A stretch of 64,000 nucleotides of DNA from Rhizobium sp. NRK18. GTDB lineage: Bacteria > Pseudomonadota > Alphaproteobacteria > Rhizobiales > Rhizobiaceae. This document shows positions 42,288 through 51,403 of this stretch, piece by piece; the stretch's first letter is position 1, and each line of letters starts with the position of its first letter. Position numbers and translations under genes: made by a program. The stretch spans positions 124,001 through 188,000 of the forward strand of contig NZ_JANFMV010000004.1 of assembly GCF_024385575.1 (NCBI RefSeq), given 5' to 3'. The notes below the pieces were generated by a model. That model saw only the letters and a program-made list of their open reading frames with translations. It had not been told where the DNA came from and did not search any database.

Positions 42288-43250
42288 ATGACGGAACCCT
42301 GCTTTGATCTTGCCCATCTCGCCCATGTCGAGATGTACACCGACCGCTTCGAGGACAGTCTCGATTTCTTCACACGCATCTACGGGCTGAAGCTGTCCGG
42401 AATGGACGAGACCTCAGCCTATCTGCGCGCCTGGGACGACTACGAATTCCATTCACTGAAGCTCACACGCCACCACACCACCGGCGTCGGCCACATCGCC
42501 TATCGCGCCTCGTCCGAGGCCGCCCTCATGCGCCGCGTCAAGGCGATCGAGGAGAGCGGATACAAGGTGATCGGCTGGGTCGAGGGCGACCGTGGCCACG
42601 GCAAGGCTTTCCGCTTCGAGGATCCGTTCGGCCATGTCTTCGAGATCTACTGGGACACCGTCTGGTACGAGGCACAGGAAGACGCGGAGAAGGCGGCGCT
42701 GAAAAACACCGCATCCGCCTTCACCGGGGCTGCGCCACGCCGGATCGACCACCTCAATCTCCTGAGCGAGGACGTGAGCGAATTCCGCGCCTTCATGGAA
42801 ACCTGCCTCGGCAGCCGTGTCACCGAAATGATCCAGCTCGACAATGGCCGTCTCGGCGGCTGCTGGTTCACGATCAACAACAAGACCTATGATCTCGCCT
42901 GCACCGAAGAGCATGGCGGCGGCCAGGGACGGCTACACCATGTCACCTATGCGACCGACCAGCGCGAGGACATATTGCGCGCCGCCGACATCTTCCTGCA
43001 GAACGGCGTTCACATCGAAACGGGTCCGCACAAGCATGCGGTTCAGGGCACGTTCTTCCTCTACGTCTGGGAGCCGGCGGGCAATCGTGTCGAGCTCGCC
43101 AATTCCGGCGCGCGCCTCATTCTCGCTCCCGACTGGCAGCCGGTCGTCTGGACCGAGAAGGACCGCAAGAAGGGCCAGGCCTGGGGCCTGAAGACCATCG
43201 AGACATTCCATACGCACGGCACGCCGCCCGTTGAAACGAAGGGACACTGA
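42288..43250 (+). CDS. Type I extradiol dioxygenase (catechol 2,3-dioxygenase family) in the gal operon
   Basis: 320-aa VOC enzyme with two domains. Metal ligands are expected at His155 (RRIDHLNLL), His217 or 218 (RLHHVTYA) and Glu269 (GNRVEL). His209, His248/250 and Tyr259 sit where catalytic residues lie in XylE, so it looks fully active. The family opens catechols. Its place between galB and galC is unexpected, because gallate and protocatechuate 4,5-dioxygenases known to feed galBCD are LigB-type enzymes. The ring substrate may therefore be gallate or a related trihydroxybenzoate. GGAGG precedes the ATG. Confidence 0.88.
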   Translation: MTEPCFDLAHLAHVEMYTDRFEDSLDFFTRIYGLKLSGMDETSAYLRAWDDYEFHSLKLTRHHTTGVGHIAYRASSEAALMRRVKAIEESGYKVIGWVEGDRGHGKAFRFEDPFGHVFEIYWDTVWYEAQEDAEKAALKNTASAFTGAAPRRIDHLNLLSEDVSEFRAFMETCLGSRVTEMIQLDNGRLGGCWFTINNKTYDLACTEEHGGGQGRLHHVTYATDQREDILRAADIFLQNGVHIETGPHKHAVQGTFFLYVWEPAGNRVELANSGARLILAPDWQPVVWTEKDRKKGQAWGLKTIETFHTHGTPPVETKGH

Positions 43251-43251
43251 C

Positions 43252-43923
43252 ATGGCCGTCGTCGTTCAGAACATCGCGCGCGCCGATCAGGCGATCATCG
43301 ACCGGCTAGCGGCTGCAGGCGTCGCCACCGTCCATGAAGCCCAAGGCCGCAAGGGCATGCTGTCGAGCTATATGCGGCCGATCTATGCCGGCGCGCAGAT
43401 CGCCGGTTCTGCCGTCACCATATCCGCGCCTCCGGGCGACAACTGGATGTTGCATGTGGCGATCGAACAGTTGAAGCCCGGGGATATTCTCGTGCTGGCG
43501 CCGACCTCACCGTGCGACAACGGCTATTTCGGCGACCTGCTGGCAACATCCGCCATGGCGCGCGGCTGCCGTGGCCTCGTCATCGACGCCGGCGTTCGCG
43601 ACATCCGCGACCTGACCGCGATGGGCTTTCCAGTCTGGTCGAAGGCGATCTCGGCGCAGGGCACGGTCAAGGAAACGCTGGGTTCGGTCAACGTCCCGGT
43701 CGTCTGCGCCGGCGCTCAGATTGAAGCCGGCGACATCATCGTTGCCGACGATGACGGCGTCTGCGTCGTTCGGCGCGAGGAAGCTGCCGCCGTGCTGGCC
43801 GCCGCCGAAAAGCGGCTGGCGGCAGAAGAAGCCAAACGCAAACGGCTGGCGGCCGGCGAACTCGGGCTCGACATCTACGACATGCGCCCGCGGCTCGCCG
43901 AGAAGGGCCTGAAATATGTCTGA
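43252..43923 (+). CDS. galC: 4-Carboxy-4-hydroxy-2-oxoadipate aldolase (GalC/LigK/RraA-like)
   Basis: 223-aa class II aldolase splitting 4-carboxy-4-hydroxy-2-oxoadipate into pyruvate and oxaloacetate, often also decarboxylating oxaloacetate. The family marks [15 protein letters not shown], the [20 protein letters not shown] segment and [15 protein letters not shown] (Arg and Asp of the metal/pyruvate site) are present. The ATG at 43252 starts one base after the dioxygenase stop; the stop region overlaps galD by 8 bases. Confidence 0.92.
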   Translation: MAVVVQNIARADQAIIDRLAAAGVATVHEAQGRKGMLSSYMRPIYAGAQIAGSAVTISAPPGDNWMLHVAIEQLKPGDILVLAPTSPCDNGYFGDLLATSAMARGCRGLVIDAGVRDIRDLTAMGFPVWSKAISAQGTVKETLGSVNVPVVCAGAQIEAGDIIVADDDGVCVVRREEAAAVLAAAEKRLAAEEAKRKRLAAGELGLDIYDMRPRLAEKGLKYV

Positions 43924-44968
43924 CGGCGGCATCCCCTGCTTGTGGATGCGGGGCGGCACCTCCAAGGGCGCCTATTTCCTCGCCCGGGACCTGCCATCCG
44001 ATCCAGAGGTGCGAAACAACCTTCTTCTGAAGATCATGGGTTCACCCGACCCCCGGCAGATCGACGGCATCGGCGGCGCCGATCCGCTCACCTCCAAGGT
44101 CGCCGTCCTGTCACCGCCAAGCCGGCTGGACGCGGATGTCGACTATCTCTTCCTTCAGGTTTTCGTCGACAAGGCGCTGGTCAGTGATGCCCAGGGCTGC
44201 GGCAATATCCTCGCCGGCGTCGGCCCGGCGGCCATCGAACGCGGACTTGTCGCGGCCACCGGCGAGGAAACGCAGGTGCGCATCCACATGGTCAACAGCG
44301 GCGAGATCGCGCTCGCCCGCATCCAGACACCCGGCGGCAAGGTCAGTTATGCCGGCAGCACCGAAATTGCCGGCGTGCCCGGTACCCATGCGGCAGTCCC
44401 CCTGCTCTTCCTCAACATCGCCGGCTCCATGTGCGGCTCGCTGCTGCCGACCGGCAACGCCTTCGACGTAATTGACGGCGTCGACTGCACGCTGATTGAC
44501 AATGGCATGCCATGCGTGATCATGCGTGCCGCCGATTTTGGCCTGTCCGGCAAGGAGGCGCGCGAAGATCTTGAAGCCATGACCGACATCAAGGACCGGA
44601 TCGAGGCCATCCGCCTGAAGGCCGGACCGATGATGAACCTTGGCGATGTCGAGAAGGCTTCCGTCCCGAAGATGACGCTGGTGTCTGCGCCGTACCAGGG
44701 CGGCGCGATTGCCACGCGTAGCTTCATCCCCCATCGCGTCCATGCCTCGGTCGGCGTCTTCGCCGCCATCACCGTGGCGACGGCGACGCGGATCGCCGGA
44801 AGCCCGGCGGCCGAACTATGCCAGCCGCCTGCCGACGGGCGCTACCGCGTCGAACATCCGACCGGCGACATGGAGGTCTTCCTCGACATTGCCGAAGATG
44901 GCGCGATCCGCGGCGCCGGCAATGTCCGCACCGCCCGCAAGCTCTTTGACGGCCGGGTCTTCGCCTAG
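43916..44968 (+). CDS. galD: 4-Oxalomesaconate tautomerase (GalD, PrpF family)
   Basis: 350-aa PrpF-type isomerase. It opens with [16 protein letters not shown], containing the family's nucleotide/substrate loop, has [16 protein letters not shown] and the Cys of [12 protein letters not shown]. GalD converts the keto form of oxalomesaconate to the enol form used by GalB. It overlaps galC and ends the operon. Related PrpF proteins isomerise aconitates, but the galB and galC neighbours settle the call. Confidence 0.92.
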   Translation: MSDGGIPCLWMRGGTSKGAYFLARDLPSDPEVRNNLLLKIMGSPDPRQIDGIGGADPLTSKVAVLSPPSRLDADVDYLFLQVFVDKALVSDAQGCGNILAGVGPAAIERGLVAATGEETQVRIHMVNSGEIALARIQTPGGKVSYAGSTEIAGVPGTHAAVPLLFLNIAGSMCGSLLPTGNAFDVIDGVDCTLIDNGMPCVIMRAADFGLSGKEAREDLEAMTDIKDRIEAIRLKAGPMMNLGDVEKASVPKMTLVSAPYQGGAIATRSFIPHRVHASVGVFAAITVATATRIAGSPAAELCQPPADGRYRVEHPTGDMEVFLDIAEDGAIRGAGNVRTARKLFDGRVFA

Positions 44969-45184
44969 TCGCGACGCCCGATACAGCGAACAGGGACGGC
45001 GTTTCGCGGCTTCCCCGCTGTCATAAAGCGCCTCCGTATCGCGGTGTTGGCACCGGTTCCCCGCGTGCCGCCCAATTCTTCACACCTGCCATTCCTGCCC
45101 GCCATCGTTCTCGTCGCTCGACTTCAGACGCGGTGTTTCGACGCCTGTCCGGCAGTGCCTTTCGCAATCCTCCCGAAGCACGCT

Positions 45185-45221
45185 TGACATCTTTCCCATT
45201 TCACGTTTTGGTAAGATGTCA
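45185..45221. promoter_or_regulatory. Long-spaced inverted repeat upstream of the GntR gene
   Basis: TGACATCTT (45185-45193) and AAGATGTCA (45213-45221) are perfect 9-bp inverted copies, 28 bases apart start to start. They lie within 70 bases of the GntR start, in a 285-base gap that otherwise holds nothing recognised. Likely regulator half-sites. Confidence 0.5.
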
Positions 45222-45253
45222 GACCAATTCAGACGGTCACAGGGGCAGGTAGA

Positions 45254-45979
45254 ATGTCGGGAGAGGACAGGGTGGAGAGACCGCGGATGGCGCCGCTGGC
45301 CCCGATCGACCGTGGCCAGCAGGTCAGCGACGCGCTCGCCAACTACATTTCCGACGAGAACCTGAAGGCCGGCGACCGCCTGCCCGCCGAGCGCGAACTC
45401 ATGGATGCGCTGGGCGTCGGACGCTCGACGATCCGCGAAGTCATCGGCCGCTTCCAGGCGCTCGGCGTGATGGAAACCCGCAAGGGCAGCGGCACCTACC
45501 TCCTGAAGCCGATCAGCAGCGGCACCATCCACATGCCGCTGACGCTCAACGCTATCGACCTGCGCGACGCGCTGATGCAGACGCTGGAGGTCCGGCGCGG
45601 TCTCGAAGTCGAAGCCGCCACGGTCGCCGCGCGCCGCCGTACCGCCGAGGATGTGAAGACCATCGAGGAGAAGCTCGACGCGATGGAGCACGTGCACTTG
45701 TCAAAGGGCACGTCCGGCCCGGAAGACCTGGCCTTTCACCTCGCGATCTACGATGCCACGCACAACCCGCTTTTCCGCCAGCTTCTGGAGCAGATGCGCG
45801 AAGCTTTCGAGCGCTTCTGGTCCAAGCCCTTCGACCGGCCGGACTTTGCCCGGCGGTCCTTTCCCTATCACCGAACACTTTTCAACGCGATCGCCGCCCA
45901 GGACACGGAAGCGGCGCGGCGCGAAACACTCAAGATTCTCGACGTCGTCGAGGAAGACATCAAGGAAATGTCCCGATGA
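45254..45979 (+). CDS. GntR family regulator, FadR/FCD subfamily
   Basis: 241-aa regulator with a winged helix at about 22-88 (DRLPAERELMDALGVGRSTIREVIGRFQALGVMETRKGSGTYL, quoted in part: AERELMDALGVGRS) and an FCD sensor domain containing the His residues in DLAFHLAIYDATHN and FPYHRTLF. AGGGGCAGG precedes the ATG. Its stop overlaps the start of the downstream lyase gene (ATGA), so it is co-transcribed with the operon it probably controls. Confidence 0.9.
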   Translation: MSGEDRVERPRMAPLAPIDRGQQVSDALANYISDENLKAGDRLPAERELMDALGVGRSTIREVIGRFQALGVMETRKGSGTYLLKPISSGTIHMPLTLNAIDLRDALMQTLEVRRGLEVEAATVAARRRTAEDVKTIEEKLDAMEHVHLSKGTSGPEDLAFHLAIYDATHNPLFRQLLEQMREAFERFWSKPFDRPDFARRSFPYHRTLFNAIAAQDTEAARRETLKILDVVEEDIKEMSR

Positions 45980-47145
45980 ACAACGGCCTGGACCCGTTTG
46001 AAGCCTTTTCGCTGATCACCGCCCATGACGAGGCCAATGCCTTCGAGGCGGTCGTGCCGCCGATCGTCCAGACGTCGCTGTTCACCTTCTCAAGCTATGA
46101 CGAGATGGTTTCGACCTATCGCGGCGAAAAGGTTCGCCCCGTCTATTCGCGCGGCCTCAACCCGACCGTCCGCATCTTCGAGGAAATGCTGGCCAGACTG
46201 GAAGGCGGCGAAGATGCACTCGGCTTTGCCAGCGGCATGGCGGCGATTTCATCGTCGGTCCTCGCCTTCGTCGAACCCGGCGACCGGATCGTCGCCGTCC
46301 GTCACGTCTATCCGGATGCCTTCCGCCTGTTCGGCACGATCCTGAAGCGGATGAAGATCGAGGTCACCTATGTCGACGGCCGCGACGAGGAGGCGGTCGC
46401 CAGGGCCCTGCCCGGTGCCAAGCTGCTCTATCTCGAAAGCCCGACGAGCTGGATCATGGAAGCCCATGACGTCGGCGCGCTGGCGGCACTTGCCAAAAGG
46501 CACGGCGTCGTCTCGGTGATCGACAACAGCTGGGCGAGCCCGGTCTTCCAGCAGCCGCTGACGCTCGGCGTCGATCTCGTCCTGCATTCGGCATCGAAAT
46601 ATCTCGGCGGCCACAGCGATGTTGTCGCCGGCGTCGTCGCCGGATCGAAGGTCCTGGTCGACCGCATTCGCGGCGAAAGCCTGCCCTATCTCGGCGGCAA
46701 GCTGTCGCCGTTCGACGCCTGGCTGCTGGTCCGCGGCATGCGCACCCTGCCGATCCGAATGAAGGCGCATGAAGCCTCCGCACTGGAGATCGCCCGTCGC
46801 CTGCAGGCGCTGGACATCGTCGACAAGGTCTTCCACCCGGCGCTCGCCAACCGTCTGCCGCCCGGCCTCAAGGGAACCTCCGGCCTGTTCTCGTTCACGT
46901 TCAGGGAAGGCATAGACATCCGCGCCTTCTGCGACCGGCTGAAGCTCTTCAAGCTCGGCGTCAGCTGGGGTGGCCACGAAAGCCTGATCGTGCCCGGCGA
47001 AGTCGTGCTCCAGCAGAAAGCCCAGCCCAATTCCGCGCAGACCTTCGGGATCGATGCGCGCTCCATCCGTCTCCATGTCGGCCTCGAAGGAACCGAGGCG
47101 CTGTGGAGCGATCTGGAGGCGGCGATCGCCGCTTCCCAGGACTGA
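45976..47145 (+). CDS. PLP-dependent Cys/Met metabolism enzyme (cystathionine gamma-synthase family)
   Basis: 389-aa fold-type I enzyme. The PLP lysine is Lys208 (HSASKYLGGHSD), with Asp183 (VIDNSWASP), Tyr57-Arg59 (VYSRG) and SGM at 86-88. Family members make or break C-S or C-C bonds at the gamma or beta carbon of amino acids: cystathionine synthase and lyase, methionine gamma-lyase and others. The substrate is unknown. It is unusual that it is encoded between a GntR gene and a sugar-type ABC importer, which suggests a catabolic role on an imported sulfur-containing or conjugated amino acid. Confidence 0.85.
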   Translation: MNNGLDPFEAFSLITAHDEANAFEAVVPPIVQTSLFTFSSYDEMVSTYRGEKVRPVYSRGLNPTVRIFEEMLARLEGGEDALGFASGMAAISSSVLAFVEPGDRIVAVRHVYPDAFRLFGTILKRMKIEVTYVDGRDEEAVARALPGAKLLYLESPTSWIMEAHDVGALAALAKRHGVVSVIDNSWASPVFQQPLTLGVDLVLHSASKYLGGHSDVVAGVVAGSKVLVDRIRGESLPYLGGKLSPFDAWLLVRGMRTLPIRMKAHEASALEIARRLQALDIVDKVFHPALANRLPPGLKGTSGLFSFTFREGIDIRAFCDRLKLFKLGVSWGGHESLIVPGEVVLQQKAQPNSAQTFGIDARSIRLHVGLEGTEALWSDLEAAIAASQD

Positions 47146-47186
47146 CAGAAGCAACCGCAGCCCGAACCACAAAAGGGGGAACGAAG

Positions 47187-48449
47187 ATGAAAAGACTGAT
47201 TACCGCAGCAATGATGGCCACGATGATGGCCGGCACCGCGCTCGCCGATACGACGCTGAAGCTGGTCGAAGTGATCACCAGCCCGGAACGCACCGAGACG
47301 CTGAAGTCCATTGTCGCCAAGTTCGAGGAAGCCAATCCGGGCACCAAGGTCGAGATCGTCTCGCTGCCCTGGGGCGAAGCCTTCCAGAAGTTCGCCACCA
47401 TGGTTTCTGCCGGCGACGTGCCGGACGTGATGGAAATGCCGGACACCTGGCTTTCGCTCTATGCCAATAACGGCATGCTTGAAAGCCTAGAGCCCTATCT
47501 CGAGAAGTGGGAAACGACGCCCGACCTCTCCGACCGCGCCCTGGAACTCGGCCGCGACGTCAAGGACACGGCCTACATGCTGCCCTACGGCTTCTATCTG
47601 CGCGCCATGTTCTACAACAAGAAGCTGCTCGCCGAAGCCGGCATCACCGAACCGCCGAAGACGATGGACGAGTTCCTGGAAGACTCCAAGAAGGTCTCCG
47701 CCCTTCCCGGCAAGTACGGCTACTGCCTGCGCGGCGGGCCGGGCGGTCTCAATGGCTGGGTGATGTTCGGCGCATCGATGGCCGGCTCCAACAAGTTCTT
47801 CAATGAAGACGGCACCTCGACCTTCAACTCCGAGGGCTGGACCAAGGGCCTGACCTGGCTGATCGATCTCTACAAGAACGGCTACGCGCCGAAGGATTCG
47901 GTCAACTGGGGCTTCAACGAGATCGTTGCCGGCTTCTATTCCGGCACCTGCGCCTTCCTCGACCAGGATCCGGATGCCCTGATCGCCATTGCCGAGCGCA
48001 TGAAGCCGGAAGACTTCGGCGTCACCACCATGCCGAAGGGTCCGGACGGCAAGACCTTCCCGACCATCGGTTACGCCGGCTGGTCGATGATGGCCTCGAG
48101 CGAGCACAAGGATCTCGCCTGGAAGCTGATCGCCACGCTCGAAGGACCGGAAGGCAACATCGCCTGGAACAAGCGTACCGGCGCCCTGCCCGCTCTGAAG
48201 TCGGCCGAGAAGGATCCGTTCTACGCGAACGATCAGTTCAAGGGCTGGTTCGAGGAGCTGGGCGACAAGGACGCTATTCCGACGACCATGCCGACCTATC
48301 TTGAAGAGTTCGCCTACTTCAAGGATTCGCTCGTCATCAAGACGTCCCAGGAAGCGCTTCTCGGCGACATCACGCCGGAAGACCTTGCAAACCAGTGGGC
48401 AGACTACCTGACCAAGGCTCAGCAGAAGTTCCTGGCAAGCAAGAAGTAA
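47187..48449 (+). CDS. CUT1 ABC transporter periplasmic binding protein
   Basis: 420-aa SBP_bac_1 receptor with a signal peptide of about 22 residues (cut near ALA-DT). The family pattern is clear (VAKFEEANPGTKVEIV, PYGFYLRAMFYNKKLLAEAG, a late GYAGWSMM segment). Such receptors normally bind oligosaccharides, polyols or glycerol phosphodiesters. AGGGGGA before the ATG at 47187 fixes the start. A hairpin follows the stop codon. Confidence 0.92.
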   Translation: MKRLITAAMMATMMAGTALADTTLKLVEVITSPERTETLKSIVAKFEEANPGTKVEIVSLPWGEAFQKFATMVSAGDVPDVMEMPDTWLSLYANNGMLESLEPYLEKWETTPDLSDRALELGRDVKDTAYMLPYGFYLRAMFYNKKLLAEAGITEPPKTMDEFLEDSKKVSALPGKYGYCLRGGPGGLNGWVMFGASMAGSNKFFNEDGTSTFNSEGWTKGLTWLIDLYKNGYAPKDSVNWGFNEIVAGFYSGTCAFLDQDPDALIAIAERMKPEDFGVTTMPKGPDGKTFPTIGYAGWSMMASSEHKDLAWKLIATLEGPEGNIAWNKRTGALPALKSAEKDPFYANDQFKGWFEELGDKDAIPTTMPTYLEEFAYFKDSLVIKTSQEALLGDITPEDLANQWADYLTKAQQKFLASKK

Positions 48450-48460
48450 GCCTCTGCATC

Positions 48461-48486
48461 CGGGCGGGGACGATGTTCCCCGCCCG
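48461..48486 (+). terminator. Intra-operon attenuating terminator
   Basis: CGGGCGGGGA (48461-48470) and TCCCCGCCCG (48477-48486) form a perfect 10-bp stem with a 6-base loop, followed by TTTT. It lies between the binding-protein and permease genes and probably reduces permease expression. Confidence 0.75.
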
Positions 48487-48523
48487 TTTTCCTATGACAG
48501 ACACACCAGAGACCAGATAGTTC

Positions 48524-49447
48524 ATGACCAGCTACGCATCACCGCAAAACCGGTTGCCTCTCCGGCGCCGGATGGCCATCGCGACGGAGCCCTATCTCTA
48601 CAGCGCGCCGGCGCTGATCCTGATCGTCGCCGTCATGCTGGTGCCGCTGGTGCTCGGCATTTCCTACGCGTTCCGCGACGTCCAGCTCCTCAATCCGTTT
48701 TCCGGCGGCTTCATCGGGCTCGATCATTTCCGCGAACTCGCCCACGACCAGTCCTTCTACCGCGCGCTGAAGAACACGCTCTGGTGGACCGGCGCCTCGG
48801 TCTTCTTCCAGTTCCTGTTCGGCCTGATCCTCGCGCTCCTGCTCGACAAGCCCTTCGTCGGTCGCGGCATCGTCCAGGCCCTCGTCTTCCTGCCCTGGGC
48901 CGTGCCGACGTTCCTGGCCGGCCTCAACTGGGCGTGGATGTTCAATCCGGTCATCGGCCCGATCCCGCACTGGCTCTATGCGCTGGGCCTGCTCGATCAG
49001 CCGAACAACATTCTCTCCGACCCCAATCTCGCCATGTGGGGTCCGATCATCGCCAATGTCTGGTGGGGCATTCCCTTCTTCGCCATCACCCTGCTCGCCG
49101 CCCTTCAGGCGATCCCGCGCGACCTCTACGAGGCTGCCGCAATCGATGGCGCGAGCCCGACGCAGCGCTTTCTCTCCATCACGCTGCCCTTCCTCGCCCC
49201 GACGATTGCCATCACCGTCCTGTTGCGCACCGTCTGGATCGCCAACTTTGCCGATCTCATCGTGGTCATGACCAATGGCGGCCCCGCCGACCGCACCCAG
49301 ATTGTTGCGAGCTACATCTTCACCCAGGCCTTCAAGCGTCTCGACTTCGGCTACGCCTCGGCAATCGCACTCGTTCTCCTGGCGCTGCTGCTCGCCTATT
49401 CGATGCTGATCGTGCTTCTGCGCCAGACGCTCTTGAACAAGGATTGA
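48524..49447 (+). CDS. CUT1 ABC transporter permease (MalF/UgpA type)
   Basis: 307-aa inner-membrane permease with six hydrophobic segments and the EAA loop EAAAIDGASPTQRFLSITLP near residue 205. It pairs with the next gene. No strong ribosome site is seen before the ATG at 48524, but the start fits the usual N-terminal length. Confidence 0.93.
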   Translation: MTSYASPQNRLPLRRRMAIATEPYLYSAPALILIVAVMLVPLVLGISYAFRDVQLLNPFSGGFIGLDHFRELAHDQSFYRALKNTLWWTGASVFFQFLFGLILALLLDKPFVGRGIVQALVFLPWAVPTFLAGLNWAWMFNPVIGPIPHWLYALGLLDQPNNILSDPNLAMWGPIIANVWWGIPFFAITLLAALQAIPRDLYEAAAIDGASPTQRFLSITLPFLAPTIAITVLLRTVWIANFADLIVVMTNGGPADRTQIVASYIFTQAFKRLDFGYASAIALVLLALLLAYSMLIVLLRQTLLNKD

Positions 49448-49451
49448 TCCC

Positions 49452-50285
49452 ATGCGCGCCCGCCGTATCCCACTCATCATCGCGCACCGCCTGGCGATCC
49501 TCTGCTACATCGTCTTCGCGCTCTTCCCGCTGTTCTGGCTCCTGAAGGTGGCCGTCACGCCGAACGACCTGCTTTATACCGAAGGCGTCCGGATGTGGCC
49601 CTCGCATGCGACGCTCGACCACTTCGCCTTCGTGATTGCCCACAGCGCCTTCCCGACCTTTTTCCGCAACAGCGTCATCGTCGCCGGCTCCACCGCCTTC
49701 GCCGTCACCATCCTCGCCTCGCTGTCGGGATACGCGCTGTCGCGCTTCACGTTCCGGGCCAAGTACTGGATCGTGGCGCTCATGCTGATCACGCAGATGT
49801 TTCCGCTGGTCATGCTGGTCGCGCCGATCTTCAAGATGCTCTCGCCGCTCGGCCTGACCAACAGCCTCACCGGCCTGGTGATCGTCTATACCGCATTCAA
49901 CGTGCCGTTCGCGACCTTCCTCATGCAGTCCTTCTTCGACGGCATTCCGAAGGATCTCGAGGAGGCGGCGATGATCGACGGCGCCACGCAGTTCATGGCC
50001 TTCCGGCAGATCATCCTGCCGCTGACGCTGCCCGGCATTGCCGCCACGCTCGGTTTTGTCTTCACCGCCGCCTGGAGCGAGCTGCTCTTCGCGCTGATGC
50101 TGATCTCCGGCAACGATGCCGCGACCTTCCCGGTAGGACTTCTGACCTTCGTTTCCAAATTCTCCGTGGATTTCGGACAGATGATGGCGGCGGGCGTGCT
50201 TGCGCTCATCCCGGCCTGCCTCTTCTTCCTGATGATCCAGCGATACCTCGTACAGGGCCTGACGGCCGGCGCCGTCAAAGGCTGA
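49452..50285 (+). CDS. CUT1 ABC transporter permease (MalG/UgpE type)
   Basis: 277-aa inner-membrane permease with six hydrophobic segments and the EAA loop [21 protein letters not shown] near residue 176. It starts four bases after the first permease gene. It completes the membrane channel. Confidence 0.93.
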   Translation: MRARRIPLIIAHRLAILCYIVFALFPLFWLLKVAVTPNDLLYTEGVRMWPSHATLDHFAFVIAHSAFPTFFRNSVIVAGSTAFAVTILASLSGYALSRFTFRAKYWIVALMLITQMFPLVMLVAPIFKMLSPLGLTNSLTGLVIVYTAFNVPFATFLMQSFFDGIPKDLEEAAMIDGATQFMAFRQIILPLTLPGIAATLGFVFTAAWSELLFALMLISGNDAATFPVGLLTFVSKFSVDFGQMMAAGVLALIPACLFFLMIQRYLVQGLTAGAVKG

Positions 50286-50296
50286 AAGGACACCCC

Positions 50297-51364
50297 ATGG
50301 CTTCCATCGATATTCAAGGCGTTCGCAAGAGCTACGGCGACTTTCCGGTCCTGCACGGCGTCGATCTCGACATCAGGGACGGCGAGTTCATCGTGCTGGT
50401 CGGTCCGTCCGGCTGCGGCAAGTCCACGCTGTTGCGCATGATCGCCGGGCTGGAGGATATTTCCAGCGGCGACATCCGCATCGCCGACCGGCGCGTCAAC
50501 GACCTGCCGCCGAAGGACCGCGACATCGCCATGGTCTTCCAGTCTTATGCGCTCTATCCGCACATGACGGTCGCCGACAACATGAGCTACAGCCTGCGAC
50601 TGCGGAAGACGGCCAAGGAGAAGATCGCCGATGCGGTGCACGGCGCCGCCTCCAAGCTTGGCCTCGACCCGCTGCTCGAACGTCGCCCGAAGGCGCTTTC
50701 CGGCGGCCAGCGTCAGCGCGTCGCCATGGGCCGCGCCATCGTACGCCAGCCGAAAGCCTTCCTGTTCGACGAACCGCTGTCCAACCTCGATGCCCGCCTG
50801 CGCGAGCAGATGCGCGCCGAAATCAAGAAGCTTCACGGCGATCTCGGCGCCACCTCGATCTACGTGACGCACGACCAGATCGAGGCGATGACGCTCGCCG
50901 ACCGCATCGTCGCCATGCATGGCGGCATCGTGCAGCAGGTCGGCTCGCCGCTCGAACTCTACGACCGGCCGGCCAATCTCTTCGTCGCCGGTTTCATCGG
51001 TTCGCCGGGGATGAACTTCCTTCAGGGACATTACCATGTGAGCGGCAGCGAGGCGGAATTCCGGCTCGCCGACGGCACGATGGTTCCCGTCCGGGCCCGC
51101 CAGGGCATCGCGAACGGGTCGGAGGCGACGCTCGGCATCCGTCCCGAACACGTGGTGATTTCAGATAACGGACGCTGGAGCGCCGAGGTGGAACTCGTCG
51201 AGCCGACGGGCTTCGGCATCATCGTGCACCTCGTGCTGCACGGCCAGCGCTTCAAGGTCTTCACGCTCGATCGCGCCGCACTCAGCCTGCCGCCGACAAT
51301 CCATGTCGACTTCCCCACCGAGCACCTCCACGTCTTCGACGCCGAAGGTCGGCGGACGGACTGA
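50297..51364 (+). CDS. CUT1 ABC transporter ATPase (UgpC/MalK/MsmK type)
   Basis: 355-aa ATPase with Walker A GPSGCGKS at 36-43, an LSGGQRQR signature, [15 protein letters not shown] as Walker B and a C-terminal TOBE/MalK regulatory region. GAAAGGA before the ATG at 50297 supports the start; the same frame is open far upstream inside the permease gene without meaning. It energises the importer encoded just upstream. Confidence 0.93.
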   Translation: MASIDIQGVRKSYGDFPVLHGVDLDIRDGEFIVLVGPSGCGKSTLLRMIAGLEDISSGDIRIADRRVNDLPPKDRDIAMVFQSYALYPHMTVADNMSYSLRLRKTAKEKIADAVHGAASKLGLDPLLERRPKALSGGQRQRVAMGRAIVRQPKAFLFDEPLSNLDARLREQMRAEIKKLHGDLGATSIYVTHDQIEAMTLADRIVAMHGGIVQQVGSPLELYDRPANLFVAGFIGSPGMNFLQGHYHVSGSEAEFRLADGTMVPVRARQGIANGSEATLGIRPEHVVISDNGRWSAEVELVEPTGFGIIVHLVLHGQRFKVFTLDRAALSLPPTIHVDFPTEHLHVFDAEGRRTD

Positions 51365-51403
51365 TCACGCAACCGGTAGCGGCGGCAGCAGTGGCAGGGC
51401 CAT

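Noticed and set aside
36185..44968. Search for LigAB, LigC, LigI or GalA to complete a classical protocatechuate or gallate pathway
   Set aside because: No LigB-fold dioxygenase, LigC-type dehydrogenase or pyrone hydrolase was found. The 40506-41378 dehydrogenase is of the 6-phosphogluconate type, and the 23836-24894 amidohydrolase has ACMSD spacing rather than a LigI pattern.
49595..51364. A 589-codon frame extending the CUT1 ATPase upstream
   Set aside because: The extension overlaps the second permease gene and is out of its frame; the ATPase starts at 50297 with GAAAGGA upstream.
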